Origin: Treponema sp. UBA4326
GTDB taxonomy: Bacteria > Spirochaetota > Spirochaetia > Treponematales > Treponemataceae
DNA length: 7,187 nt
Direction of reading: 5' to 3'
Assembly: GCA_002393835.1 (NCBI GenBank)
Contig: DGTW01000290.1
Span: forward strand, 1 to 7,187
Below, piece by piece: positions 6,675 through 7,187 of this stretch. The first letter of the stretch is position 1; each line of letters opens with the position of its first letter. Position numbers and translations under genes: made by a program. The notes beneath the pieces were generated by a model. The model was not told where the DNA came from. It worked only from the letters and a program-made list of their open reading frames with translations, and did not search any database.

Positions 6675-6695
6675 AATTTATGCAGTACTAAAAAG

Positions 6696-7187
6696 TTAGC
6701 GGGTTACAGATTCCAAATTTGAAACTATTCCCGTTATTGCACTTTGTACAGCAGGATCGGAAACTGTATTCAAAATTTTCTTTGCATAACCAACTTGTGC
6801 TTCCTTCCAATTTTTCTCTGGAATTTTATAAAATGACCAGCAGCGGTATTCTTTTGTTTTAGAATCAGTTTCGGGATTATAGGTAACAGTTGCCTGCCAA
6901 AATTGGGTTATAAGTTCAAGACCGTTTACCGTAACATCAGCATCGACTTTTCTCAAAGCTGATATTGTTTTATTATCCAAAGTATTTTCTGCTTTTGACA
7001 AAACATCTGCTTTTACCGATTCTGCGATTCTGGCAGTTGCGTCCAAGCGAGAAGCTACTTTTGCAGAATCCTCGGTTTTACCTTTGGCATCAAAATGCAG
7101 AACCTTGTAAGATTTATCAATTCCAAACTCTTTTCTGAAAGTTGCGTAATCATCTTTTCCTAAATCCTCAAACCATTTAGGAGACCG
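6696..7187 (-). CDS. LPP20-like envelope protein, 5' end outside the window
   Basis: The frame is open from the right edge to TAA at 6696-6698, giving 163 visible codons; the true start lies beyond the window. The TTG at 7046-7044 is not needed as a start, because coding character continues upstream of it. The visible part begins RSPKWFEDLGKDDYATF, like the PKW opening of the LPP20-type neighbour. An Ala-rich helix follows (SAKVASRLDATARIAESVK, about residues 43-61 of the visible part), then VDADVTVNGLELI and a strand pair with TVTYNPETD and YRCWSFYKIPEKNW. This layout mirrors the downstream lipoprotein, so I read it as a diverged LPP20-like paralogue. Any signal peptide or lipobox would be off the edge. 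It is co-directional and 21 bases from the next gene, so probably the same operon. The family call is by pattern and moderate. Confidence 0.68.
   Translation of the reverse strand, partial: RSPKWFEDLGKDDYATFRKEFGIDKSYKVLHFDAKGKTEDSAKVASRLDATARIAESVKADVLSKAENTLDNKTISALRKVDADVTVNGLELITQFWQATVTYNPETDSKTKEYRCWSFYKIPEKNWKEAQVGYAKKILNTVSDPAVQSAITGIVSNLESVTR

Overview
The window looks like a piece of chromosome from a low-to-moderate GC diderm, most likely a spirochaete of the Treponema type. This rests on the GatB N-terminus, the crowd of small cell-envelope lipoproteins with relaxed lipoboxes, and the LPP20/CsgG-like gene pairing. The genus is inference; no rRNA or other decisive marker is present. 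Every gene I can support lies on the minus strand, so the story reads from the right edge to the left.

Right and centre (7187 down to 1996): a tightly packed envelope gene cluster, apparently one transcript whose promoter lies outside the window. In order of transcription it holds the 3' part of an LPP20-like gene (6696-7187), a complete LPP20-type lipoprotein (5640-6674), a secreted protein with a CsgG-like core (4073-5620), a lipoprotein whose N- and C-terminal parts resemble those of the CsgG-like protein (3000-4058), a probable outer-membrane beta-barrel with a charged N-terminal extension (2256-2984), and a 62-residue unknown (2042-2230). Gaps are 14-25 bases. After a 46-base gap comes a membrane-anchored NlpC/P60 peptidase (1144-1995). 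Together these suggest an outer-membrane/periplasmic assembly. CsgG and LPP20 families occur together in envelope systems, but no curli subunit or accessory gene (CsgA, B, E or F) is visible here.

Left-centre (417-1091): a gene of 224 codons and unknown function, interrupted by one in-frame TAG at codon 44. A good Shine-Dalgarno precedes the upstream part, and a candidate promoter overlaps the end of the NlpC/P60 gene. All eight other visible gene ends in the window use TAA.

Left edge (1-256): the first 85 codons of gatB, the amidotransferase subunit for Gln-tRNA(Gln)/Asn-tRNA(Asn). It is housekeeping and has its own candidate promoter. Its leader carries a threefold CACAGAT repeat that looks like a dispersed intergenic element.

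No rRNA, tRNA, CRISPR array, insertion sequence or convincing intrinsic terminator was seen. The most interesting items are the amber-interrupted gene and the paralogous pair in which a CsgG-like domain appears to sit between two halves of a lipoprotein-like architecture, both ending in a nearly identical 21-residue tail.
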